A stretch of DNA of 64,000 bases, taken from Anaeramoeba ignava. Lineage: Eukaryota > Metamonada > Anaeramoebidae. Location of the stretch: positions 290,001-354,000 of the forward strand of contig JAPDFW010000081.1 in assembly GCA_028826165.1 (NCBI GenBank), in the 5' to 3' direction. Under the pieces are notes generated by a model, which worked only from the letters and a program-made list of their open reading frames with translations, was not told the origin of the DNA and ran no database searches. Shown here piece after piece: positions 1-10,930 of this stretch (positions within the stretch are counted from its first letter, which is position 1; each line of letters opens with the position of its first letter). A program made the translations under genes and the position numbers.

Positions 1-1
1 T

Positions 2-1362
2 CAAGAAAATCTTCTCCAATTATTAGAAATTTCAATTTATTTTAAATTAAATTTATTGAAAGAAATTATTCAAAAAAAAATTCCAAATTCAATTAATTAT
101 TCAAATTTTTTCCAATTTTTTTTCCAAAATCGAAATTTAAATTCAAATGAAATTGAAATAAAATGTTTTGAATTAATAAATCAAAATTTTTCCCAAATTC
201 AGAATAATGAGAATTTATTCAATTTAACTAAAGAAGAAATTATCAAATTTATTCAATTTAAAAAGAAAAAAAAGAAATTTTTCAATTTGATTTTTTTCAA
301 TTTTTAAATAAATGGATTGAAAAAAGAGTTAATTCATTAAAATTAAGGAAATATGAACACAAAATGAATGCAACGAAAAGATTATTTCATTCTTTTTTTT
401 CATTATTTGATAAAGATTCAATTTCAAAACAAGATTTTGATAAATTAAAACAATTTGATATTTTTCCCAAATCTTTTTTAGTTCATTTTGAAAGAATTAT
501 TTTTGAAACTAAATATAAAGGAAATCAGGATTTAAAATGGGAAAATAAGAAGAAAGAAAAGGAAATTCAGAATTTGAAATTACAAAATGAATACCAAAAA
601 CAAGAGATTATGAATTTGAAATCACAAATTCGTGAAAAAAAAGAAAGTGGAATGGAAAGTGATGTTATTAAAAACCAAATTCAAACTGAAAGTGAATCTC
701 AAAATGAAAGTGAAAGTGAAACTGAAATTGAAATTGATGAAAAATCAAATCAAAACCAAAATGAATTTTTGAAGATTTTTTCAGATTCAGAAATTATTAA
801 AGATAATCAATATATTCAGAAATTAAAAGAATGGATAAATGATGATGAATTCTTTTCCAAAATGAAAAAAGGATATTCAGCCAAAAAAGATGGATTTAAT
901 TGTAAAAAATGGCATAAAATAGTTGATAATAAAGGAAAAACATTAGTTATTATCAAAACAAAAGATAATTTCATTTTTGGAGGATTTACTCAAGTTGGAT
1001 TTACAAATGATAAATCAAAATGGAGTTTTGATGGTGGAGATTCAGGATGGATTATTGATCCAAATGCATTTATTTTTTCATTAAGAAATGATAAAAGGGA
1101 TCGAAAACCAAAGAAATTTCCAATTCAAAAAGATCGAAAAGAATATGCAATGTTTTATGATTTAGATTATGGTCCATTTTTTGGTTGTTCAGCACCTGGA
1201 GATTTTGCTTTAGATTCTAATTTACAACCTTATGGTTCAAATTTTGGAGATAGTTACAATCTTCCTAATGGAATTACTTATAAATCAAATGAAGCTTATA
1301 ATTATTTAGCTGGTTCTTATAAATCATGGATTGTTGATGAACTTGAAACTTATTTCATTTAA
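2..1362 (+). CDS. BACK-TLDc protein, 5'-partial, one frameshift
   Basis: The gene is already coding at the window edge. The first ~85 codons read as a BACK-type helical segment (ENLLQLLEISIYFK..., EEIIKFIQF). A BTB domain probably lies just outside the window. Reading then moves to the frame that gives FLNKWIEKRVNSL and runs in frame through the ATG at 364. The switch falls in or near the A-rich run at about 261-277 and needs one missing base. After a coiled-coil stretch rich in K, E and S, the C-terminal ~190 residues are a TLDc domain, with TLVIIKTKDNFIFGGFTQVG, DPNAFIFSLRND, a GPFFG turn and a final AGS..SWIVDELETYFI. TLDc proteins are linked to oxidative-stress responses and V-ATPase binding; the substrate here is unknown. 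An alternative is that the ATG at 364 starts a separate short gene, but the in-frame BACK-like residues before it argue against that. Confidence 0.8.
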
Positions 1363-1534
1363 AAAATATTTTACATTTTTCTTTCAAAATTCAATTTAAT
1401 TTTCTTTTACTTTCAATCAAATTAAATTTTTCAAATTAATAAATAAGAAAAGAATTCAATTTCAAAAATAAAAATTGGAAATAAAAATTAATTTATTCCA
1501 ATTTATTTTTTTCATTTTTTTTCCTTTTTTTTTG

Positions 1535-2419
1535 ATGCAAAAAGAAAACAAATCTAATTACTTAAAAATGAAACATTTCTTTACTTTTCTTTATAGAAAA
1601 GAAATGATAAACATTTATCTTTTAGTAATCTTTATCGTTTCTCAAATAATATTTGCAAAAAAAGAGCAAAAATTGAAAGAAATGCAAAACAAACAAATTG
1701 AGAATAAAAACAAACAAATTAAAAAATTAGAAGAAGATAATCAAATTTTGAGAGATCAAGTTGAGAAAATGAAACCAGTTTTTAATGAAGTTGAAATTAA
1801 AAAGAATTTTCCTCAATTTTCAGATTCAGAAATTATTAAAGATATTGAAGATGCACAGAAATTAAAAGAATTGATAAATGATGATGAATTCTTTTCCAAA
1901 ATAAAAAAAGGATTTTCAGCAAAAAGAGATGGATTTGATTGTAAAAAATGGCATTCATTAATTAACGAAGATAAAGGAGAAACATTAGTTATTATCAAAA
2001 CAAAAGATAATTTTATTTTTGGAGGTTTTACTCAAGTTGGATTTTTTCCAAAAGATGAATCAAAATGGAGTAGAAGTTATCAAAATATTGATTCCAATTA
2101 TATTACAGATCCAAATGCATTTATTTTTTCATTAAGAAATGATAAAGGAGATCGAAAACCAGAAAAATTTGCAATTAAAGAAGGAAAAGAAGGATATGCC
2201 ATTGAATTCCTTTCAAATAAAGGTCCTAGTTTTGGAGGAAGATATGGAGGAAAGAATGATTTTTTTATTGAATCTAATTTAAAAACTGGTTATTCAGATT
2301 TTGGATATAGTTACAATCTTCCTGATGGAATTGAATATGGAACAAGTGAAGCTCAAAGTTATTTAGCTGGTTCTTATGAATCTTGGTTTGTTGATGAACT
2401 TGAAACTTATTTCATTTAA
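1535..2419 (+). CDS. TLDc protein with N-terminal hydrophobic segment
   Basis: This is a tandem paralogue of the upstream gene: the TLDc domain is highly similar and the first bases after both stop codons are nearly identical. The first ATG is at 1535 (294 aa); ATGs at 1569 and 1604 are also in frame. Starting at 1604 would put a hydrophobic stretch (INIYLLVIFIVSQIIFA) right at the N-terminus, like a signal peptide. It is followed by a lysine- and glutamate-rich coiled coil and then TLDc (TLVIIKTKDNFIFGGFTQVG, DPNAFIFSLRNDKGD, AGSYESWFVDELETYFI). No BTB or BACK part is present, so this copy looks truncated and re-headed by a membrane or secretion signal. Known TLDc proteins are cytosolic or organelle-surface, so lumenal or membrane location is inference. 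Confidence 0.75.
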   Translation: MQKENKSNYLKMKHFFTFLYRKEMINIYLLVIFIVSQIIFAKKEQKLKEMQNKQIENKNKQIKKLEEDNQILRDQVEKMKPVFNEVEIKKNFPQFSDSEIIKDIEDAQKLKELINDDEFFSKIKKGFSAKRDGFDCKKWHSLINEDKGETLVIIKTKDNFIFGGFTQVGFFPKDESKWSRSYQNIDSNYITDPNAFIFSLRNDKGDRKPEKFAIKEGKEGYAIEFLSNKGPSFGGRYGGKNDFFIESNLKTGYSDFGYSYNLPDGIEYGTSEAQSYLAGSYESWFVDELETYFI

Positions 2420-2469
2420 AAAATATTTTACATTTTTCTTTCAAAATTTAATTCAATTTTCTTTTACTT

Positions 2470-2966
2470 TCAATCAAATTTAATCAAATTAAATCAAATC
2501 AAATCAAATTTAAATTTAAATCAAATTAAATCAAATTAAATCAAATTAAATTAAAATCAAATTAAATCAAATTAAATCAAATTAAATCAAATTAAATCAA
2601 ATTAAATCAAATTAAATCAAATTAAATCAAATTAAATTAAATTTAAATCAAATCAAATCCAATCAAATTAAATCAAATCAAATTAAATCAAATTAAATCA
2701 AATTTAAATCAAATTAAATAAATCAAATTAAATTAAATCAAATTAAATCAAATTAAATCAAATTAAATCAAATTAAATCAAATCAAATTAAATTAAATCA
2801 AATTAAATCAAATTAAATCAAATCAAATCAAATCAAATTAAATCAAATTAAATTAAATCAAATCAAATCAAATTAAATAAAATTAAATCAAATCAAATCA
2901 AATTAAATCAAATTAAATCAAATTAAATTTAAATCAAATCAAATTTAATTAAATCAAATTAAATTA
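2470..2966. repeat. TCAAATTAAA-type simple tandem repeat
   Basis: About 500 bases are built almost only from TCAAATTAAA and TCAAA units in imperfect tandem, with occasional AAATTTAAA interruptions. There is no coding potential. It follows the second TLDc gene directly. Confidence 0.9.
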
Positions 2967-3537
2967 CACCTTTTCAACTTTGGTTTAAACCTTTTGCAAA
3001 AATATTTAAACTTTTTGCAAAAATTTAAAAAAAAAATATTTAAAAATTTTTGCAAAAATCCAATTTAAAACCAAATGCAAAAATTAAAAATTTAAACCCT
3101 TGACTTTTGAAAGTTTCATCTAAACTTTTATTTTGAAAAATTTGGAAGATGAAAAGATTGAATTGAAAATGAGAATACAAAATTCAATTCAATTTTCAAA
3201 AATCAAATTCTTTCAAAGTTTAAATTTAAATCTAAATCAAATAATCAATTTAATTTCAAATTAAATCAAATTAAATCAAATTAAATTAAATTTAATTAAA
3301 TCAAATCAATTTTAAATCAAATTAAGAAATTAAATCAAAGAAAATTATAGAATCAAATTAAATAAATGATGAAAATATAAATTATAAAATAAATTTAAAG
3401 TTTGATTTTTATTTTAATTTTGATTGAAAGATTTTTGAAAAATTAAGTTCTGGTTTGAATTTGGATTGAATTTCATTTTGACTTTCATCTTTGAAATCAG
3501 AATTTTAAAAGAAAAATAAAAATGATGATACCAAGAA
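2967..3537. other. Intergenic, AT-rich, no gene seen
   Basis: This non-coding stretch lies between the TLDc pair (plus) and the C2 gene (minus), so it is a convergent 3' region. It holds a few copies of a TTTGCAAAAAT motif near 2993-3085 and more AAATCAAATT units near 3260-3310. No open frame or RNA gene was recognised. Confidence 0.6.
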
Positions 3538-6474
3538 TTAATTATTTTCTTTCCATCCTAATAAAAGAAGATCAAGTGAAATAATTGATTTTCCTTGAAT
3601 ATTTTGAATTTTTGATTTAGATGAAAAAGATTTATTTTGAAAAAATTCAAATTTTAAATTTTCTAATTTTTTGATTGGATTAGAATTTGATTTTTTAATT
3701 GGAATTTGGATATTGATTTTTTTTCCAATTTGAATTGAATAAATAATTTGATAAAATTCAAGTGAGATTGAAAGTGGATCATTTTTTTCAAAAGGGATAT
3801 TTCTTATTTCTTCAATTTCAACTTCAAGATTTATCATTTCAGAATCATTTTCTAAATTATTTTCTAAATCTTTTTGTAAATTATTTTCTAAATTTTGTTT
3901 TAAATCTTGTTTAAAATCTTTTTGAAAATTTTGTTTAAAATCTTGTTTAAAATCTTGTTTAAAATCTTGTTTAAAATCTTTTTGAAAATCTTGTTTAAAA
4001 TCTTGTTTAAAATCTTGTTTAAAATCTTGTTTAAAATCTTTTTGAAAATTTTGTTGAAAATCTTGTTTAAAATCTTGTTTAAAATCTTGTTGAAAATCTT
4101 TTTGAAAATTTTGTTGAAAATCTTGTTTAAAATCTTGTTTAAAATCTTGTTTAAAATCTTTTTGAAAATTTTGTTTAAAATCTTGTTTAAAATCTTTTTG
4201 AAAATCTTGTTGAAAATCTTTTTGAAAATCTTGTTGAAAATCTTTTTGTTTAAAATCTTGTTTAAAATCTTGTTTAAAATCTTGTTTAAAATCTTTTTGA
4301 AAATCTTTTTGAAAATCTTGTTGAAAATCTTGTTTAAAATCTTGTTTAAAATCTTGTTGAAAATCTTGTTTAAAATCTTGTTTAAAATCTTGTTTAAAAT
4401 CTTTTTGAAAATCTTTTTGAAAATCTTGTTTAAAGTCTTGTTTAAAATCTTGTTGAAAATCTTGTTTAAAATCTTGTTTAAAATCTTGTTGAAAATCTTT
4501 TTGAAAATTTTGTTTAAAATCTTTTTGAAAATCTTGTTTAAAATCTTTTTGAAAATTTTGTTTAAAATCTTGTTTAAAATCTTTTGAAAATCTTTTGAAA
4601 ATCTTTTTGAAAATCTTTTTGAAGATCTTGTTTAAAATCTTGTTTAAAATCTTGTTTAAAATCTTGTTGAAAATCTTTTTGAAAATTTTGTTGCTTTTTG
4701 AATTGATAATATCGATAGAGTTGTGTTTTAGTTCCCATAGCAAGAACAATATCAATAGATCCAATTATTTCATTTGTAAAAGGATGAACCAATTTCATAG
4801 TTTCATTATCAAGATCCAAAAAAGGAAGTGAATAAGAAGGATGGAAAAAAATTGAAGAAAGAGAATTTCTAGATTCACAAGCTAAATAAAAATTCAATAA
4901 AGGAAATTGAAGAATTCCAATAATTTCCTTTTGATTTGTTTCAATAGAAAAATCATGAAATTCAAGAACAATAGAATTATGTTTCAAATAATCATTTAAG
5001 GCATCAGATCCAATATTCATTTTAAATTTTGTTTGAAATTCAAAATTATGTTCTTTTTGTAATTTCCCCCAAAAAATTCTTGATTGAATAGGTTTGATTT
5101 CTGGATGAATTCTGCAAATAACTGAAATATTTCTTAAATTTTCTTGATCTTGATCTTGCTTTAATATTTGGAAATGATTTGCCGAAAGATGAAGATAAAT
5201 ATCCTGTTGTTGATCTAAATCAGCAAAATTACAAGAAACAAATTTGGGGAAATTATCCAAATTTTGCAAAAAGGGATATTTATTTTTCTCTCTTTCTTCT
5301 TTCTTGATTTTAGAATCCAAATCATTTGTTTCTTGGATCGAAAAATTGATAATCATTTCTCCAATTTTCTTTTGGATTTTATCTTGTAGAAAATAAAGTG
5401 GAACAATTTTTTGCATTGATAAATTTTCATTCATTTCTATTTCTATTTCTTCTTCACAAATTTTTTGAGATTTTTCTAAGGAATAAATTAGGAAAAAGAG
5501 CTTTGGTTTGGAATTTTTTGGAATTAAGAAAAGAGAATCACAAGTAAAATTAAAATCTTTCCCATTTTCAGTTTTTTCTGAATAAGCTTCCATTATTTGA
5601 GAAGAAGATTTTCCCATTCTTACTCCAAATTCGATCATTAACTGAAAAGGAGTAACTTGAAAAAATTGGAGATGTTCAAATAGAGAAATTTTTGGAATGG
5701 AAATTAATAAAAGATCCTTGTCAGAAAAAGGGGATTTTGGACGAGAGAGTCATTAATATTTTGTAATGAATTTTGAGAATAAGAATTTTTGGATTTTCTT
5801 GATTTTTCTTTTTGATGGTTTTCTAGTAAAGGAATTTTGGAATTGGAAGAATTTTGAGTAAAATTTGAAGGATAATTTTCTTCAAAATTTGTATTAACGA
5901 TTGAAGTATTCACATCTTCTTGAAGTTGATTAATTTTTAATAATAATTCTCTAAGGGATTTATTATTGATATGACTTTCATTTCTTTCTTGATTTTTTTC
6001 GTTTCTTGATTTTTGGATGTCATCTCCTAATTCAAGATGAGAAATTTTAATGGAAATTATTAATGAACCAATAACTTGATTTGAATTATTTGAAATTTCT
6101 AATTCTTTTTCTGGTTGATTTTCAAGTAAAATTTTCTTGATATTTAGAAATGTTTTTCCAATTAATAAATGAGAATTTTTATCAAATATTTTGATAAGAA
6201 TTGATCCAATTTGATCTAAATATTGTAAAAATTGAATTAAAGAAACAACAATATTAAATTTAAGAGAAGCTTCATTTTCCAAAATAATATTTTCTTTTTT
6301 TGTTTCTTCTGTTTCTTCTTTTTGTTGATTTGGCAATTTAAAAGATGCATAAAAATTTGATTGAATTTGAAAAAATGAAATTTTTTTAATTTTCATTTTT
6401 AAAATTCCTAAAGATTTTCCTTTTGTTTTTGGAGGAATTTTTATTAAATTTATTGTTTTCTTTTTTTGATGCAT
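3538..6474 (-). CDS. Multi-C2-domain protein with long KQDF repeat, frameshifted
   Basis: The gene starts at the ATG ending at 6474 (MHQKKKTINLIKI) and its last frame stops at 3538. Residues ~15-150 look like a C2 beta-sandwich (SNFYASFKLP, LQYLDQIGSILIKIFD, LIGKTFLNIKKIL). A middle part in another frame (about 4574-5700) has a second C2-like region ending IGSIDIVLAMGTKTQLY. Then come dozens of 12-bp units coding KQDF or QKDF, and a short third C2-like tail (ISLEFYQIIYSIQIGKK). The middle frame differs from the two ends. One base is missing near 5705-5752, although an intron from the GTCC at ~5743 to the TTTTCAG at ~5642 is an alternative. Two 11-bp units at ~4580-4605 remove two more, so the gene begins and ends in the same frame. 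The layout loosely resembles centriolar C2CD3-type proteins, but I cannot assign it. Confidence 0.6.
3880..4690 (-). repeat. 12-bp coding minisatellite (KQDF/QKDF)
   Basis: The minus-strand unit AAACAAGATTTT, with variants ending in CAA, is repeated about 60 times inside the C2-domain gene and encodes K-Q-D-F and Q-K-D-F. Two adjacent units near 4580-4605 are 11 bp instead of 12 and change the frame. The plus strand of the same DNA reads as a long K/I/L/F-rich frame, which is an artefact of the repeat. Confidence 0.9.
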
Positions 6475-6692
6475 TTTAATAATTTTTTAAAAAAGGAAAA
6501 AAATGATCCAAAAAAAAAATAATTCGAAAATATGATTAAAAATTTAAAAACAAAAATGACATTGAAAGTTAATATTTTTTTTTTATCAATTTCTATATCA
6601 ATGAAAAAAAGAAAAAGAGAATCAATGTTTAAATTTAAAAATTATTTGATCTATTTGTGAAAATTATAAATTGGAAATCAATAATAAAATTA

Positions 6693-9398
6693 TTATTGAA
6701 TATTTTTAACAGAAGATTTTTTTGTATCAATACAATTTTCATTATATAATACAAGATTTAAATTAGAAAGAAGAAAATCATTGCATTCTTCTTCAGAAGA
6801 AAAATGAAGTAAATCAGTTAAACCACTAATTGGAATACAAGGTCGATATCTTTTAAATATTTAATGAAAAATGAAAAAAATGAAAAATAAAAAAATATTT
6901 AATTCTTTTTTTCTTCTTTAAAATAATTTTTACGATTTTAAAATGATTTTCAAAGATTTTAATCTTTGTTCTGGAATAATTAATTGAAGTAAATAAATTC
7001 CTGAATTTGGAATTTTTTCAATAAGATTAAAAAATTTGAAGTAATTTATCGAAATGATTGATTCAAAAACATTAATTGAATGTTGAATTGTTGAATGATT
7101 TTTAGTTTCTGAAGATAAATTGCTAATAAAAAATGAAACCTCTAAAAAATTTAAATAAATTTAAAAATAAAATTAAAATTAAAATTAAAAATAAATTAAA
7201 AATAAATTTAAAAATTTACCAGAAAAATCTCCTAAATGAGTATAATAAAGAATACGATAAGCAGCAAATTCAATAAATTCTCCACTTATTCCCAAATTAT
7301 AATATTCAAATAATTGAGATTGGCATTGGTTATATTCACTAATATCATTCTAAAAGAAAAATGAATAAAATTTTTTTTTCCGTTTTTTTTTTTTTCTTTT
7401 ATAAAAAAAAACACAAACATTTTCAATTGAAAGTCTAGCATGAGTTTCATAAACTTTAACAGTAAAATCATTTTGAATATTTTGAACAAGAAGATCTTGT
7501 CTGATTGATTTTAATTGTTCCCAAACATATTCATAATCTTTATTTTCTTTCCAACGATTCATAACAACATCAAAAGCTTGTCTTAAAACATGTTCAGGAC
7601 GAGTTTCATCTGCATTTGGTTCCTAAGTTAAATTCGAACAAAAATAAATGATTGGATTTCTTTTTGAGTTTCAATTTAAAATGTACTGATGTGAGTCTTA
7701 AAAATTTCTTTTCTAAAATTGTTGATGTTCCAACAAAAATATCTGAATTTGAAACCTTGTTTATCTTATTCTTATTTTGATTCTTATTCTTTTTTTTGTT
7801 TTTGTTTTTGTTTTTGTTTTTGCGTTTTTTCTTTTTTTGGAAAAAAGATCTAGTTTGTTCATTTTTTTGTTGAGAATCATTTTTAATAAAACTAATTGGA
7901 GAATAAGTATTTCTTTTGTTTTGAAAAGAAATTTCATCGGAATTATTATTATTGTTATTATTATTGTTATTATTATTTGAGGATAAATTTTGTTGATCAT
8001 TTTCAAAATTTTGTTTTCTTTTTTGATGGGTATTATCAACTGAAATATATTGAACTGGAGCTGGAGTTGAAAATAATTCATGAGGAATTCTAAATAAAAA
8101 GTAAAATATTTAATATTTAATATTTAATATTTAATATTTCATATCATTTAATATTTAATATTTAATATTTAATATTTAATATTTTTTATTATTTAATATT
8201 AAATATTTCAATCATTTAATATTTAATATTTAATATTTAATATTTTTTATTATTTAATATTTTTTAATATTTTTTATTATTTAATATTTAATATTTTTTA
8301 ATACTTTGGAAGTGGATGAGAATCCCAATCAATTTTCAAACTTGTTCCGTTTGCTTGAGCTTCTTTAATGATTCTTTTGACTGATTCTTTCATCCAAATT
8401 TTTTCTGAATCGTTTTCACAAGATCGTAAAGCTCTTTCGATAAAGGATCTTAAAGATAAGTTTTGAAATTCAGGAAGAGAAAGATTTTGAATGTGATAAT
8501 GACTTGGAACATTTGGATCATTTTTCTTAAGAGAAGATTCATTCAAAGTATTGAAAGCGAAGTTATTTTTTTGCTCAATTTTCTGTTGATATTCTTGTTG
8601 ATTTTGAACGTATTGATTTGTGTTTTTGTAGTAAGTTTGCTGGTCAATTCTGGGAATCATTTGGGTGTTTAAATTGGGATAAGGTCTTTGAATCATATTA
8701 GAGACAAAAGGATGGTTATTTACAGTGTTTGATGGGTTATTATTAATATTAATATTTTGAGTATTGTTAATATTGTGTTGAATATTAACGTTTTGATTAG
8801 TGATGATATTAGAATTTGGAGTTTTAGGAATATTAATAAAAGGATCATAATTATGATTTATTTGCGGTTGTGTTTGTTTATTAACGGGTGAAATGGTTGT
8901 TTGTAAAGAAGCAAAATTATGCTGGTTTTGAAACGGTGAATTTGATATATTGTGTGGAATTAAATGGTTTTGTAGTTTATTTGATGGATAATTATAATCC
9001 GTTATTCCTGTTTGTATATGTTGTTGTTGTTGTTGTTGAAATACTGGATAATTTGGATATCCTATTGCTCCTTGTTTTATTTGATAATTTGTATTGAAAT
9101 TATATGTCTGTTTTGATTGAATCCCATAATTTGCTGTTGTTGGATAGATTTGTGTAACGTTTTTTTGTCCGTAATTCAATAAACTTTCATTCGGTTGAGA
9201 ATAATTTGTTTCGGTTGTTAATGTTTCCTGTTAATGTTTTAAATAATTCTCAATTTAGTTTAACTTTCAAAAGTTGTTTTTTAAATTTTAAAAAAAAAAA
9301 ATATTTTTATTTTTATTTTTATTTTTTACTTCATTTTCTTTATTTTCGTTATTTGATTGTGCAGAAAAAATTGGATTAAAAGAAAAAGAATGAGACAT
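6693..9398 (-). CDS. LENG8: LENG8/THP3-like SAC3-family protein, seven exons
   Basis: I rebuilt seven exons whose phases all close (697 aa): 9398-9330, 9227-8305, 8089-7687, 7622-7419, 7349-7220, 7141-6934 and 6849-6693. The N-terminal ~300 residues are N/Q/Y/P-rich and low in complexity. A conserved block follows: FIERALRSCENDSEK, then DWDSHPLPK, as in LENG8/THP3 proteins. After a poly-N and basic stretch comes the SAC3-type helical core: LEKKFLRLTS, EPNADETRPEHVLRQAF, YEYVWEQLKSIRQDL, then FTVKVYETHARLSIEN and EYNQCQSQLFEYY. Yeast Thp3 acts with Csn12 in transcription elongation and splicing; LENG8 is implicated in nuclear RNA handling. Donors include GTAAAA, GTATTA, GTACAT, GTTTGT and GTAAAT; acceptors are mostly TTAG or AAAG. 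Intron 2 is made of TTTAATATT units. Family identity rests on motif recall, not a search. Confidence 0.8.
8100..8300. repeat. TTTAATATT repeat filling an intron
   Basis: Tandem TTTAATATT units occupy nearly all of intron 2 of the LENG8/THP3-like gene, between the donor at 8304 and the acceptor at 8090. Confidence 0.85.
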
Positions 9399-9589
9399 TT
9401 CTATTTTATTATTAATAAAAAAAAAAAGGAAAAAAATGAAAAAAAAAAATTAAAAAAAAAATAAAAAAAAAAATAATATTTTATCAAGTTGAGTCATAAA
9501 AAAATTTCGAATAAAAAAATCAAATAAAAACTAAATTATATTCTAAATTAATTCCCATAAAAATAAATCCAAAATAATCTTTTTAAAAA

Positions 9590-10560
9590 AATCAATATTT
9601 TCCTTTTTATTTTATTTATTAATTTTATTTTAAATTTAATAAAAATTTAATTAAAAAATAATTATAGGAAATGTAAAATTTATTTATAATTAATTTCAAA
9701 ATATATATTTAATTAAATATTATTTGATTAAAAACTTAATAAATTTAATATTTATTTACTTTATTTTATTTATTAAATTGATTTTGAATTTAATTAAAAT
9801 TTAAATAAAAAATAATTATAGGAAATGTAAAATTTATTTATAATTAATTTTTAAAATATATACTTAATTAAATATTATTTGATTAAAACCTAATAAATTT
9901 AATATTTATTTAATTTATTTTCTTTATTAATTTTATTTTAAATTTAATTAAAATTTAATTAAAAAATAATTATAGGAAATGTAAAATTTATTTATAATTA
10001 ATTTTAAAATATATATTTAATTAAATATTATTTGATTAAAACTTAATAAATTTAATATTAATTTATTTTTATTTTATTTATTAATTTTATTTTAAATTTA
10101 ATTAAAAATTTAATTAAAAAATAATTATAAAAATGTAAAATTTAATTATAATTAATTTCAAAATATATATTTAATTAAATAATATTTGATTAAAAACCTA
10201 ATAAATTTAATATTAATTTATTTTATTTTCTTTATTAATTTGATTTTAAATTTAATTAAAAATTTAATTAAAAAAATAATTATAGGAAATGTAAAATTTA
10301 TTTATAATTAATTTTAAAATATATATTTAATTAAATATTATTTGATTAAAACTTAATAAATTTAATATTAATTTATTTTATTTTCTTTATTAATTTGATT
10401 TTAAATTTAATAAAAATTTAATTAAAAAATAATTATAGGAAATGTAAAATTTATTTATAATTAATTTCAAAATATATATTTAATTAAATATTATTTGATT
10501 AAAACTTAATAAATTTAATATTAATTTATTTTATTTTCTTTATTAATTTTATTTTGATCT
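9590..10560. repeat. ~154-bp satellite, six copies
   Basis: A unit of about 154 bp carrying ATAATTATAGGAAATGTAAAATTTATTTATAATTAATT recurs six times. The GGAAATG marker sits at about 9667, 9821, 9975, 10129 (degenerate), 10285 and 10438, a spacing of 153-156. Each unit also holds a palindrome-rich AATATATATTTAATTAAATATTATTTGATT segment. There is no open frame. It lies upstream of both the LENG8-like gene (minus) and the 10.9-kb gene (plus). Confidence 0.85.
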
Positions 10561-10930
10561 AAATGATTAAAAATTAATTAAAATTTAAATTTAAGAAAAA
10601 AAAATTTTTTGAGATTTTTGAAATAACAAATAATCATTTCATAATTAATTGATTTTAATTGATTTTAATTGATTTTAATTTAAAATTAAATTAAATTAAA
10701 TTAAATTATTTTAATTTAAATTATTTTTTTGCTTTCTTTTAAAAATGAGATTTTTTTTGAAAAGGAAAAAAAATTTTTTTTTTTTTTCATGATCAAAAAA
10801 ATCAATAATAAAAAAAAAAAAAATTTTAAAAGAAAAATTAGAAAAACAATTTTCAATTTTCTATTTTTCATTTTCTTCACTTTTTTTTTTGAATTTTTTT
10901 TTTTTTTGACAATTTTCTAAGTTTAAAATT
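10561..10930. other. Upstream region of the 10.9-kb gene
   Basis: AT-rich DNA with TTGATTTTAA and TTAAA repeats, then poly-A and poly-T blocks containing CTATTTTTCATTTTCTTCAC shortly before the ATG at 10931. No gene is seen. Confidence 0.5.

Noticed and set aside
2470-2966. Telomere-like repeat
   Set aside because: Units are AT-only TCAAATTAAA without a G-rich strand, and genes lie on both sides.
3907-4587. 226-codon plus-strand frame of K, I, L, F
   Set aside because: It is antisense to the KQDF coding repeat of the C2 gene, whose flanks carry C2-like domains; the plus frame has nothing on either side.
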